64,000 bases of DNA, from assembly GCA_902568975.1 (NCBI GenBank), contig CACFSO010000002.1, forward strand, positions 52,480 to 116,479, in the 5' to 3' direction. This stretch comes from an uncultured Pelagibacteraceae bacterium. Its GTDB lineage: Bacteria; Pseudomonadota; Alphaproteobacteria; Pelagibacterales; Pelagibacteraceae. Below are positions 51,559-60,653 of the stretch, one piece after another. Under the pieces are notes generated by a model that searched no databases, was not told the DNA's origin, and saw nothing but the letters and a program-made list of their open reading frames with translations. Numbering within the stretch: the first letter of the stretch is position 1; each line of letters opens with the position of its first letter. The translations under genes and the position numbers were made by a program.

Positions 51559-53163
51559 ATGGAAAATTTTGATTTTATAATTATTGGTGCAGGTTCAGCT
51601 GGTTGTGTTTTAGCAAATAGACTTTCGGCTAATCCTAATAATAAAATTTTACTGCTTGAGGCGGGTGGAAAAGATACAAATCCTTGGATACATATTCCTG
51701 GAGGTTATTTCAAAACAATGCACAATCCTAATACAGATTGGTGTTTCAATACAGAAAAAGAACCTAACTGTAATAATAGAGAAATGGTTTACCCAAGAGG
51801 AAAAACACTAGGTGGGAGTTCTTCAATAAATGGAATGCTTTATATTAGAGGACAATCAAATGATTATAATTATTGGAGACAACTCGGTAATGTGGGTTGG
51901 TCTTGGGAAGATGTTTTGCCTTATTTTAAAAAATCGGAGGATTTTCAATTTGGTGAAAATGAATTTCATGGTTCAGGGGGTCCAATAAAAGTAGAAAAAA
52001 TAAGAGCAACTTTTAAGGTCTTAGATTTATTTTTAGAAGCAGCTGAAGAATTTGGTTATAAAAAAACTGATGATTTCAATACTGGTAATAATGAAGGAAT
52101 GGGATATTTTCCTTTCACAGTAAAAAATGGATTTAGATGTAGTACAGCAGTTGGATATTTAAATCCTGTAAAAAAAAGAAAAAATTTAAAAATTATTACT
52201 AAAGCCCATATAAAAAATATTGAATTTGAAAATAAAAAAGCAATAAAAGTAAATTACTATGTTAATAATAATTTAGTATCTGTTAAATCTAATAAAGAAA
52301 TAATATTAAGTGCGGGAACAATTGGCTCACCTCATATTTTGCAAGCTTCAGGTATAGGACCTGGCGATCTATTAAAAAAAAATAATGTAGAAGTTATTAA
52401 AGATCATTCTAATGTCGGTAAAAATCTTACAGATCATTTAATGCTTAGGCCTGTATATAAAATAAAAAATTTAGAAACGTTGAATGATATTTATTATAGC
52501 ATGACTAAAAAAATTATAACCGGTTTAAAATTCTTTTTTTTTAGAAAAGGACCTCTTAGCGTAGGGGCTAGTTATGTTTGTGGTTTTATTAAAAGTGAAC
52601 CTAGCTTAGAAACTCCAAATTTACAGTTTCATGTATCACCAGCTAGTACTGATTTATTAGGAAAATCATCTCTTCATAGATTTCCTGCTTTTACTCCAAC
52701 GATAACTAATATTAGACCAACAAGTAGAGGTTCGATAGAATTAAATTCATCTGACACAAGAATTCCTCCTAAAATAAAAATGAATTATTTATCTACTCCT
52801 GAGGATAGAGAAATAGCTGGAAAATCTTTAAAAATTGTTCGTAACATTGTTATGAATTCAAAAGCTTATAAAGAATATGAACCAGAAGAATTAAGGCCAG
52901 GTATTAATATTACTGATAATGAAACTTTAGCTACTGAAGCCGGTAAATATGCTAACACAATATTTCATCCCGTAAGCACATGTAGAATGGGAAATGATGA
53001 AAATGCAGTTGTTAATGATAGATTGATTGCACATGGGTTAGGAAATTTAAGAATAGTTGACGCTTCTGTTATGCCACATATAACTTCAGGAAATACAAAC
53101 GCTCCTACTATTATGATTGCAGAAAAAGCAGCAGACATGATAATAGAGGATAGTAGGTCATGA
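51559..53163 (+). CDS. GMC family FAD-dependent oxidoreductase (choline dehydrogenase-like)
   Basis: FDFIIIGAGSAGCVLANRLS; YPRGKTLGGSSSINGMLYIRGQSNDYNYW; GNTNAPTIMIAEKAAD. Confidence 0.93.
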   Translation: MENFDFIIIGAGSAGCVLANRLSANPNNKILLLEAGGKDTNPWIHIPGGYFKTMHNPNTDWCFNTEKEPNCNNREMVYPRGKTLGGSSSINGMLYIRGQSNDYNYWRQLGNVGWSWEDVLPYFKKSEDFQFGENEFHGSGGPIKVEKIRATFKVLDLFLEAAEEFGYKKTDDFNTGNNEGMGYFPFTVKNGFRCSTAVGYLNPVKKRKNLKIITKAHIKNIEFENKKAIKVNYYVNNNLVSVKSNKEIILSAGTIGSPHILQASGIGPGDLLKKNNVEVIKDHSNVGKNLTDHLMLRPVYKIKNLETLNDIYYSMTKKIITGLKFFFFRKGPLSVGASYVCGFIKSEPSLETPNLQFHVSPASTDLLGKSSLHRFPAFTPTITNIRPTSRGSIELNSSDTRIPPKIKMNYLSTPEDREIAGKSLKIVRNIVMNSKAYKEYEPEELRPGINITDNETLATEAGKYANTIFHPVSTCRMGNDENAVVNDRLIAHGLGNLRIVDASVMPHITSGNTNAPTIMIAEKAADMIIEDSRS

Positions 53164-53735
53164 CTGAACAAATAATAATTTTCTTTCAAATAGTTTTAAT
53201 TGACTTAGTCTTAGCTGGAGATAATGCAATTATAATTGGAATGGTAGCTTCACAATTCCCACTAGAGCAAAGAAAAAAAATAATTTTTTGGGGAATATCG
53301 GCTGCTATTATTTTAAGGATAGTTTTCACTTTAATTACAGCATATTTGCTTCAAATTAATGGTTTAAGATTAATTGGTGGAATTTTATTATTATATATAT
53401 GTTACAGATTGTATGTTGATGTAGTAAAAAATACTTCCGAAGAAAAGAAAGATATACAAGTCGATAATTCTAGTTTTTTAAAAGCAATATCAACAGTTAT
53501 ATTAGCAGACATAACTATGAGCCTAGATAACGTTTTGGGTGTAGCTGGTGCTGCAAAAGATCATTATTTCTTATTAATTTTTGGACTAATTCTTTCTATA
53601 GCTTTAATGGCAACTGCTGCAACTTTAATATCAAATTGGATAAAAAAATATAAATGGATTGGATGGCTTGGTTTAATTGCAATATTAACAGTAGCTATTG
53701 ATTTGATTTATACTGATATAAAGTTATTCATATAA
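53160..53735 (+). CDS. TerC/YjbE family integral membrane protein
   Basis: LIDLVLAGDNAIIIGMVASQFP ... ADITMSLDNVLGVAGAAK, TerC motifs. Confidence 0.9.
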   Translation: MTEQIIIFFQIVLIDLVLAGDNAIIIGMVASQFPLEQRKKIIFWGISAAIILRIVFTLITAYLLQINGLRLIGGILLLYICYRLYVDVVKNTSEEKKDIQVDNSSFLKAISTVILADITMSLDNVLGVAGAAKDHYFLLIFGLILSIALMATAATLISNWIKKYKWIGWLGLIAILTVAIDLIYTDIKLFI

Positions 53736-53736
53736 T

Positions 53737-54495
53737 ATGTATTTAAAAAAAATAAATCTTAAAAATAAATATGCCCTTGTAACTGGTGCTGGAAAAGGTT
53801 TGGGTAAAGCTTGTTCAATTGCACTTGCAGAAGCTGGAGCTAAAATAATTGCGATAAGTAGAACTCAATCAGATTTAAACAATTTAGAGAAAAAAATAAA
53901 AAAAATAAAAGGAAAAGTTATAAAAGTAAATTGTGATATAATGAACTACCACGATTTAAAATTTAAATTAAAAAAAATTAAAATTGTTGACATTTTAGTA
54001 AATAATGCAGGCACAAACATCCCAGAACCTTTTGAAAAAATCAAACAATCTAGCTTAAACCATTTAATAGATTTAAATTTAAAAGCAGCATTTAATGTAG
54101 CTCAGATAGTTGTAAAAAAAATGAGTAAAAATAAAAAAAGGCCAGGGTCAATAATAAATATGTCTTCACAACTTGGACATGTTGGAATGTCGGGTAGAAA
54201 TATTTATAATATGACAAAGTTTGGTATTGAGGGATTAACTAAAGGAATGGGTGTAGAGCTAGCTAGTAAAAATATTAGAGTAAACACAGTTGCACCAACT
54301 TTTGTTGAAACTCCTATGGTAAAAAAATTTTTTAAAAATAAAAAATTTAAAAAACTAGCTTTAGGAAATATACCAATGGGTAGACCTGCAACTGAAAGTG
54401 ATGTGGCTACTGCAGTTTGTTTTTTAGCATCAGACGCAGCTGCTATGATTACTGGAACATCTATAATTATAGATGGAGGATGGACTGCAAAGTAA
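53737..54495 (+). CDS. Short-chain dehydrogenase/reductase
   Basis: ALVTGAGKGLGKACSIALAEAGAKII; NNAGTNIPEP; YNMTKFGIEGLTKGMGVELA; IDGGWTAK. Confidence 0.92.
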   Translation: MYLKKINLKNKYALVTGAGKGLGKACSIALAEAGAKIIAISRTQSDLNNLEKKIKKIKGKVIKVNCDIMNYHDLKFKLKKIKIVDILVNNAGTNIPEPFEKIKQSSLNHLIDLNLKAAFNVAQIVVKKMSKNKKRPGSIINMSSQLGHVGMSGRNIYNMTKFGIEGLTKGMGVELASKNIRVNTVAPTFVETPMVKKFFKNKKFKKLALGNIPMGRPATESDVATAVCFLASDAAAMITGTSIIIDGGWTAK

Positions 54496-55283
54496 TGAAT
54501 AAATTATTGCTTTTAGTAGCAATTTTATTTTCTACTAAATCTATAGCGATCGAATTTAATGGAAAATTTATTCAAGGACATTTTATTATTGGAAAAACTG
54601 AACCAAATTCAAAAATAATCATAGATAAAAAAAAAGTTAGAGTTTCAAAAAATGGCTATTTTGTATTTGGTATTGACCGTGATAGAAAATTTGATTTTTT
54701 AATAACCAAAATTAATAGTGGAAAAAAAGAAAAAATTATAAAAAAAGTTTTTAAAAGAAAATACAAAATTCAAAGAATAGATGGTCTTGCAGAAAATAAG
54801 GTAACTCCACCAAAGGAAGTTTATGAAAGAATTAAGAAAGAAAATAATAAAATTGGAGAAGCAAGAGGAATTAATTCAAGTTTAGTTTTTTTTAAAAATA
54901 AATTCATAATGCCAGTAAACGGTATAATTACAGGAGTTTATGGAAGTCAAAGAATACTTAATGGAAAACCTAGGTGGCCGCATTATGGAATTGATATTGC
55001 TGCTAAAAAAGGAACTAAAATTAAATCATCTGGATCTGGATTAGTAACAATGGCAGAAAATGATCTTTATTATACTGGGGGAACTATTATAATGGATCAT
55101 GGCCACGGTATTTCAACAATATATTCTCATCTAGAAAAAATTATGGTTAAAGTTGGTGATGAAATTAAACAAGGCGACATAATTGGAACTGTAGGTTCTA
55201 CTGGAAGATCAACTGGTCCACATTTAGATTTTAGGATAAATTGGTTTCAAACAAGACTTGATCCGATGTCTGTATTAAAATAA
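54495..55283 (+). CDS. M23-family peptidase (LytM domain), secreted
   Basis: Signal peptide MNKLLLLVAILFSTKSIA; GVYGSQRILNGKPRWPHYGIDIAAKKGTKI...GTVGSTGRSTGPHLDFRI; start ATG overlaps the upstream stop. Confidence 0.92.
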   Translation: MNKLLLLVAILFSTKSIAIEFNGKFIQGHFIIGKTEPNSKIIIDKKKVRVSKNGYFVFGIDRDRKFDFLITKINSGKKEKIIKKVFKRKYKIQRIDGLAENKVTPPKEVYERIKKENNKIGEARGINSSLVFFKNKFIMPVNGIITGVYGSQRILNGKPRWPHYGIDIAAKKGTKIKSSGSGLVTMAENDLYYTGGTIIMDHGHGISTIYSHLEKIMVKVGDEIKQGDIIGTVGSTGRSTGPHLDFRINWFQTRLDPMSVLK

Positions 55284-55291
55284 TTAATACT

Positions 55292-56596
55292 TTAGATTTC
55301 ACTTCTAGCTTTCATTCTTTCATATAATAATCTTAAATTAATTCCAAAATTTAAAAAAGGCTGAGGTGGAAGCCAATTTGGTTTTATTCTTTCTTGGATA
55401 ATTGCAATTTCTCTTGAATTTTGATCTGAAGCCATCAAAGCTATTTGTTCTCCAAATAATGATCCAACACCAATTCCAGAACCATTATAACATCCTGCGG
55501 CATAAACATTGTTATCGATTTTTTCAAAAATTTGTGAACCATTTCCACTTCTACAAACTATTCCTGACCAACTTGACTCAATTATACCTTTTGGAAGAGA
55601 AGGAAACCTTTTGTATAAACCCATTTCATGAAATTTAACTCTTGAAAGTAATTTTGATTTACTCATAAATTTAGGATTAGTAATTTCAGCAGTATTTCTA
55701 ATTAATATTTTCCTATCTTTTGTAAATCTTATTGTTGCACCCATAGGTCTAATAGGTAATACGCCCCATTCTTTTGGACTACCAAGGAACTCGTATTCGC
55801 TATCACTTAAAGCTCTGGTCATACTAGCTGTCAAAGTAATAGGAAAACTATATCTATGTTTAATATTATTCGAACTCAAAAAACCATTTGTACAAAATAT
55901 AATTTTATCAGTGGTAATATTAGATTCTTCAAATTCACAATATATTTTTTGATTTAATTTTTTCCATTTTATTAATGGAGAATTTTCAAAAAGATCAATA
56001 TTTTTTGGCAAAGTATCAATCATTGCTCTCACTAATTTTGCGGGGTTTAAAAGAATTCCTCCTTCGGTATAAATAGATATTTTATAAAATTTTGTTCCAA
56101 GTTTATTTTTTAATTCATCTTCATAAACAATTTTATTTTTAAAGTTTAATTGAGATAAAAGTGTGCTAAATAATTTAGCTTTTTTCTCATCTTCAATTCT
56201 TGAAGATGCAAAATATTTTCCAGAATTGTTCCAATCACAGTCAACTTGATATTCTTTAACAAATTTCTTAACGGTTTTAATGCCTTCTTCGTAAATTTTA
56301 ACTTTTTTATTGTAATTTTTTAAATCTTTATTTGATGTAAAACCATCGTTTAAAGTAGTATCCACTAAGTAACCAGAGTTTCTACTGCTTCCGCCTTCTC
56401 CTGCTATTTGAGCATCAACTATAACTATTTTTTTATTTTTATGAATTTCTGATAAAGTTCTAGCTGCAGATAATCCGGTGTAACCAGCTCCAACAATTAA
56501 ATAATCACATATTATATCCTTTTTTAAAGATTTAATATTTGTTCTTTTAGGTAATTGATTTAACCAACCGCATCCATTATCATTAATAACAGTCAT
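55292..56596 (-). CDS. FAD-dependent (DadA/DAO-family) amine/amino-acid oxidoreductase
   Basis: CDYLIVGAGYTGLSAARTLSEIHKNKKIVIVDAQIAGEGGSSRNSGYL; YNGSGIGVGSLFGEQIA. Confidence 0.87.
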   Translation of the reverse strand: MTVINDNGCGWLNQLPKRTNIKSLKKDIICDYLIVGAGYTGLSAARTLSEIHKNKKIVIVDAQIAGEGGSSRNSGYLVDTTLNDGFTSNKDLKNYNKKVKIYEEGIKTVKKFVKEYQVDCDWNNSGKYFASSRIEDEKKAKLFSTLLSQLNFKNKIVYEDELKNKLGTKFYKISIYTEGGILLNPAKLVRAMIDTLPKNIDLFENSPLIKWKKLNQKIYCEFEESNITTDKIIFCTNGFLSSNNIKHRYSFPITLTASMTRALSDSEYEFLGSPKEWGVLPIRPMGATIRFTKDRKILIRNTAEITNPKFMSKSKLLSRVKFHEMGLYKRFPSLPKGIIESSWSGIVCRSGNGSQIFEKIDNNVYAAGCYNGSGIGVGSLFGEQIALMASDQNSREIAIIQERIKPNWLPPQPFLNFGINLRLLYERMKARSEI

Positions 56597-56635
56597 CGAA
56601 CTATATTAGTTTTTACCTGATTTTTTAAATTATAA

Positions 56636-58426
56636 TTAGTTTACTAATGATTTTTGAGGTTTCATATCCTCTTTACTAATACCCGCTACTTTAACAGGTT
56701 TTTTCATTGCATCTCTTCTAAAAGGTTCTCCTAATTCTTGATTTAAAATAACCTCTATAAATGTTGTTATTCCTTTCTTTTGATCTTCGCACGACTGTTT
56801 AATTGCTGAAGTTGTTTCTTCCATTGTTTTAACTGTTACTCCTTTTAATCCACATGCAGTAGCAACTTTAGAATAACTGAGTTCTGGATCAAGTTCTGTG
56901 CCCACAAAATTATCTTCATACCAAAGTATAGAGTTTCTTTTTTCAGCTCCCCACTGATAATTTCTAAATATAACCATTGTAATTCCTGGCCATTCTTCTC
57001 TAGCACAAGAACTCATCTCATTCATACTTATTCCAAATGCTCCATCTCCAGCAAAACCAATTACTGGTGTGTTTGGACAGCCGATTTTTGCTCCAAGAAT
57101 GGAAGGAAATCCATAGCCGCAAGGACCGAATAATCCTGGAGATAAATATTTTCTTCCCTTTTCAAAAGTAGGATAAGCATTACCAATTGCACAATTATTT
57201 CCTATATCACTTGATATAATTACATCATCTGGCATAGCAACTTGAATAGCTCTCCAAGCTTGTCTTGGCGACATTCTATCTTTATCTCTTTCTCTAGCTT
57301 CTTTATTCCAAACTGTACCTGGATCATCTTCCTCATGATCTAAACCTGTTAGTGTTTGAAGCCAAGCAGATTTTGTTTTATGTATTAAATTTTTTCTATC
57401 TTCTCTTCCATTATCTCCAGCATTAGAAGAAAGTTTTCCAAATATCTGTTGTGAAACCATTTTGGCATCTCCACATATTCCTACTGTTACTTTCTTTGTT
57501 AAGCCAATTCTATCCGCATTCATATCAACTTGAATTACTTTTGCATTGTTTGGCCAATATTCAATTCCATAACATGGTAATGTTGAAAAAGGATTTAATC
57601 TAGTTCCTAAAGCTAAAACAACATCTGCTTTTGAAATTATTTCCATAGCAGCTTTAGAACCATTGTATCCTAATGGACCTACAGCTAAAGGATGGCTACC
57701 GGGAAAGCTATCGTTATGTTGATAACCATTGCATACTGGTGCATCTAATTTTTCTGCTAATTTTTTACATTCTTCAATTGCATTACCTATAACAACTCCA
57801 GCTCCTGATAAAATTACCGGAAATTTAGCCTCTGATAATAATTTTGCAGCTCTATTGATTGCTTCTTCTCCACCACCTTGTTTTTCAAATCTAACTATTG
57901 GAGGAATCTCAATATCTACTACCTTTGTCCAATAGTCCCTTGGAATATTTATTTGTGCGGGAGCTGATCCTCTAAATGCCTTTTCGATAACTCGGTTTAA
58001 TACTTCCGCCATCCTTGATGGGTCTCTTACCTCTTCTTGATAACAAACCATATCTTTAAACAAATTCATTTGTTCAACTTCCTGGAAACCTCCTTGGCCC
58101 ATTGTTTTATTAGCTGCTTGAGGAGTTACTAATAATAAAGGTGTGTGATTCCAATATGCGGTTTTGATTGGAGTAACCAAACCAGTTATTCCTGGTCCAT
58201 TTTGTGCAATTACCATAGACATTTTTCCAGTTGCTCTGGTATAGCCATCAGCAATCAATCCACCATTTGTTTCATGAGCAACATCCCAAAATGTAATACC
58301 TGCGGTTGGAAAGAGATCTGAAATTGGCATGAATGCAGATCCAATAATTCCAAAAGCATTTTCAATGCCATGTTTTTGAAGAACTTTTATAAAAGCTTCT
58401 TCTGTTGTCATTTTTGTCATAAACAA
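56636..58426 (-). CDS. xsc: Sulfoacetaldehyde acetyltransferase (thiamine diphosphate enzyme)
   Basis: MTTEEAFIKVLQKHGIENAFGIIGSAFMPISDLFPTAGITFWDVAHETNGGLIADGYTRATGKMSMVIAQNGPGITGLV, matches remembered Xsc family sequence. Confidence 0.9.
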   Translation of the reverse strand: MFMTKMTTEEAFIKVLQKHGIENAFGIIGSAFMPISDLFPTAGITFWDVAHETNGGLIADGYTRATGKMSMVIAQNGPGITGLVTPIKTAYWNHTPLLLVTPQAANKTMGQGGFQEVEQMNLFKDMVCYQEEVRDPSRMAEVLNRVIEKAFRGSAPAQINIPRDYWTKVVDIEIPPIVRFEKQGGGEEAINRAAKLLSEAKFPVILSGAGVVIGNAIEECKKLAEKLDAPVCNGYQHNDSFPGSHPLAVGPLGYNGSKAAMEIISKADVVLALGTRLNPFSTLPCYGIEYWPNNAKVIQVDMNADRIGLTKKVTVGICGDAKMVSQQIFGKLSSNAGDNGREDRKNLIHKTKSAWLQTLTGLDHEEDDPGTVWNKEARERDKDRMSPRQAWRAIQVAMPDDVIISSDIGNNCAIGNAYPTFEKGRKYLSPGLFGPCGYGFPSILGAKIGCPNTPVIGFAGDGAFGISMNEMSSCAREEWPGITMVIFRNYQWGAEKRNSILWYEDNFVGTELDPELSYSKVATACGLKGVTVKTMEETTSAIKQSCEDQKKGITTFIEVILNQELGEPFRRDAMKKPVKVAGISKEDMKPQKSLVN

Positions 58427-58512
58427 TAAAACCTATTAAAAAAAAATTTATTTGCAATCGGAGAATTAATATATAGATTTAGTACTATTTTCTACAAGGA
58501 AATTTTGCCACA

Positions 58513-58800
58513 ATGGCCAATACAGATGTAATTATACACGATAAAAAAGACAACGTAGGAGTTGTTGTAATAGAAAAAGTAAATAAAGCACAAGATTGTG
58601 AATGCTGGATCATGGAAGATGACTCATCAACAAAAATTCAATCAATTAGCGATATACCTTTAGGTCACAAAATAGCAATGGTTGATTTTAATGAAGGAGA
58701 TACGATTATAAAATACGGTCATGATATAGGGAAAGTAGTTAAATCAATTAAAAAAGGTGAACATGTTCATGTTCACAATGTAAAAACTAAAAAGTGGTAA
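58513..58800 (+). CDS. suyA: UxaA N-terminal (SAF) family; sulfolactate sulfo-lyase small subunit-like
   Basis: 95 aa with ...[17 protein letters not shown]-domain tail; paired with a UxaA-C protein beside xsc. Confidence 0.72.
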   Translation: MANTDVIIHDKKDNVGVVVIEKVNKAQDCECWIMEDDSSTKIQSISDIPLGHKIAMVDFNEGDTIIKYGHDIGKVVKSIKKGEHVHVHNVKTKKW

Positions 58801-58801
58801 A

Positions 58802-59968
58802 ATGGAAATTCCAAAAAGTTTTTTAGGTTATAAAAGAGAAAATGGTAGAGTCGGTACAAGAAATCATGTGGTAATTCTTCCTGTGGACGATATTTCTAAT
58901 GCGTGTGCAGAAGCTGTTGCAAATAATATAAAAGGTACCTTTGCTATTCCTCATGCGTATGGGAGGCTTCAGTTTGGTGCTGACTTAGAATTGTTTTTTG
59001 ATACGATGATTGGTACTGGAAAGAATCCAAATGTAGCAGCTTGTATTGTTATTGGAATTGAACCTAAGTGGACAAAAAAAATTGTTGATGCAATTACGAC
59101 TACTGGAAAACCTGTAGAAGGTTTTAGTATAGAGGGTTCGGGTGATATTAAAACTATAATGAAAGCATCCCAAAAAGCACAAGAATTTTCACAGTGGGCT
59201 TCGGAAAAACAAAGAGAAGAATGTCCTATAAGTGATTTATGGATTTCAGTTAAATGTGGAGAATCGGATACAACATCTGGTATGGCAGCAAATCCTGCTG
59301 TAGGAAATTTAATGGATAAATTAGAACCTTTGGGAGTACATTTATGTTTTGGCGAAACATCAGAACTTACAGGAGCCGAAAAGGTTTGTGCTTTGAGAGG
59401 AAAAACATCAGAAGCTTCAAAAAAATTTATGAAAACATGGAGTGATTATAATGATTTTATACTTAAAGAAGCAACTAACGACCTTTCAGAAAGCCAGCCA
59501 ACAGCCGGTAATATTGCAGGTGGTCTAACAACAATCGAAGAAAAAGCATTCGGTAATTTTCAGAAAATTGGATCAAGAAAATTTATTGATGTATTAACAC
59601 CAGCAGAGGAGCCAAAAAAAGGTCCAGGATTATATTTTATGGATACTTCATCTGCCGCTGGTGAATGTCTAACTTTACAAGCGGCAGCTGGGTTTAATAT
59701 TCATTTATTTCCAACTGGGCAAGGTAATATTATTGGTAATGCAATAGAACCTGTTGTCAAATTAACCGGTAATCCAAGTACAGCTAAAAACATGAAAGAA
59801 CATATTGATTTAGATGTTTCTAAAATTTTAAAACGAGAAATGAACATGGATCAAGCTGGTGATGAATTAATTAAAACTACTATTAAAGCAGCCAGTGGTA
59901 GATTGACTTGTGCTGAAGTTTTGGGTCATAAAGAATTTATTATGACAAAATTATTTAGAAGCGCTTAA
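58802..59968 (+). CDS. suyB: UxaA C-terminal family; sulfolactate sulfo-lyase large subunit-like
   Basis: [60 protein letters not shown]; resembles SuyB more than altronate dehydratase. Confidence 0.74.
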   Translation: MEIPKSFLGYKRENGRVGTRNHVVILPVDDISNACAEAVANNIKGTFAIPHAYGRLQFGADLELFFDTMIGTGKNPNVAACIVIGIEPKWTKKIVDAITTTGKPVEGFSIEGSGDIKTIMKASQKAQEFSQWASEKQREECPISDLWISVKCGESDTTSGMAANPAVGNLMDKLEPLGVHLCFGETSELTGAEKVCALRGKTSEASKKFMKTWSDYNDFILKEATNDLSESQPTAGNIAGGLTTIEEKAFGNFQKIGSRKFIDVLTPAEEPKKGPGLYFMDTSSAAGECLTLQAAAGFNIHLFPTGQGNIIGNAIEPVVKLTGNPSTAKNMKEHIDLDVSKILKREMNMDQAGDELIKTTIKAASGRLTCAEVLGHKEFIMTKLFRSA

Positions 59969-59971
59969 AAA

Positions 59972-60277
59972 TTATTTTCCAGCAGTTTCAGATACAAAAT
60001 ATGAAACTGCGTTAATTTCTTCCTCTGTAAGAATTCCTTCAAATCTAGGCATGACGCCTATACCATTTTTAACTGAGTTCATAACTTGAGACATGATAGG
60101 TGCCAGTTGGTCCAAATTTGGCCCAATCTGTCCCTGTGAACTGGCAGCTTGCAAAGTATGGCAGGTGCCACATTGAGCTTTATTTTTATATACATCTAGA
60201 CCAAGATCCATTTTATCATTTGAAAAAACTTGACTTGAATTAATTAAAAAAAACAAAATAAATAAAGCTTTTTTCAT
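59972..60277 (-). CDS. Periplasmic c-type cytochrome
   Basis: Signal peptide; CGTCH haem motif; MPRFEGILTEEEINAVSYFVSETAGK. Confidence 0.9.
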   Translation of the reverse strand: MKKALFILFFLINSSQVFSNDKMDLGLDVYKNKAQCGTCHTLQAASSQGQIGPNLDQLAPIMSQVMNSVKNGIGVMPRFEGILTEEEINAVSYFVSETAGK

Positions 60278-60283
60278 AAAAAG

Positions 60284-60634
60284 TTAAAATATAGTAGCTC
60301 CAAAAACTTTAACCTGATCTCCTTCTTCACCTAATACAAGTCTGCCTAAAAATTCTCCAGGAATTTTTGTACTTTTTTGTTTATATAGTACTGTAACATA
60401 TAAACCTCTCCTAAGACATCCAAATGCTTTACTATCATCTGAAAGGGTAGATATTAGTTCATTGCTAGACCATTGTTTTCCAAGTTCAACTTCATTTGCT
60501 CCATAAAGCATCTGAGATGAAAGATCTTTTGTAAAACTGCCATAATCTTTAATATTAGAAGACCTTAATAAATTTTGCCAAATTGGATCGGCTATTTTAA
60601 TAATTTCCTCATCGGATTTATCTAAAAAACTCAT
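60284..60634 (-). CDS. Uncharacterised 116-aa protein linked to aprA
   Basis: Intact ORF between aprA and cytochrome c, same strand, short spacers; no family recognised. Confidence 0.7.
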   Translation of the reverse strand: MSFLDKSDEEIIKIADPIWQNLLRSSNIKDYGSFTKDLSSQMLYGANEVELGKQWSSNELISTLSDDSKAFGCLRRGLYVTVLYKQKSTKIPGEFLGRLVLGEEGDQVKVFGATIF

Positions 60635-60653
60635 TATATTTTAAAAAATTATT

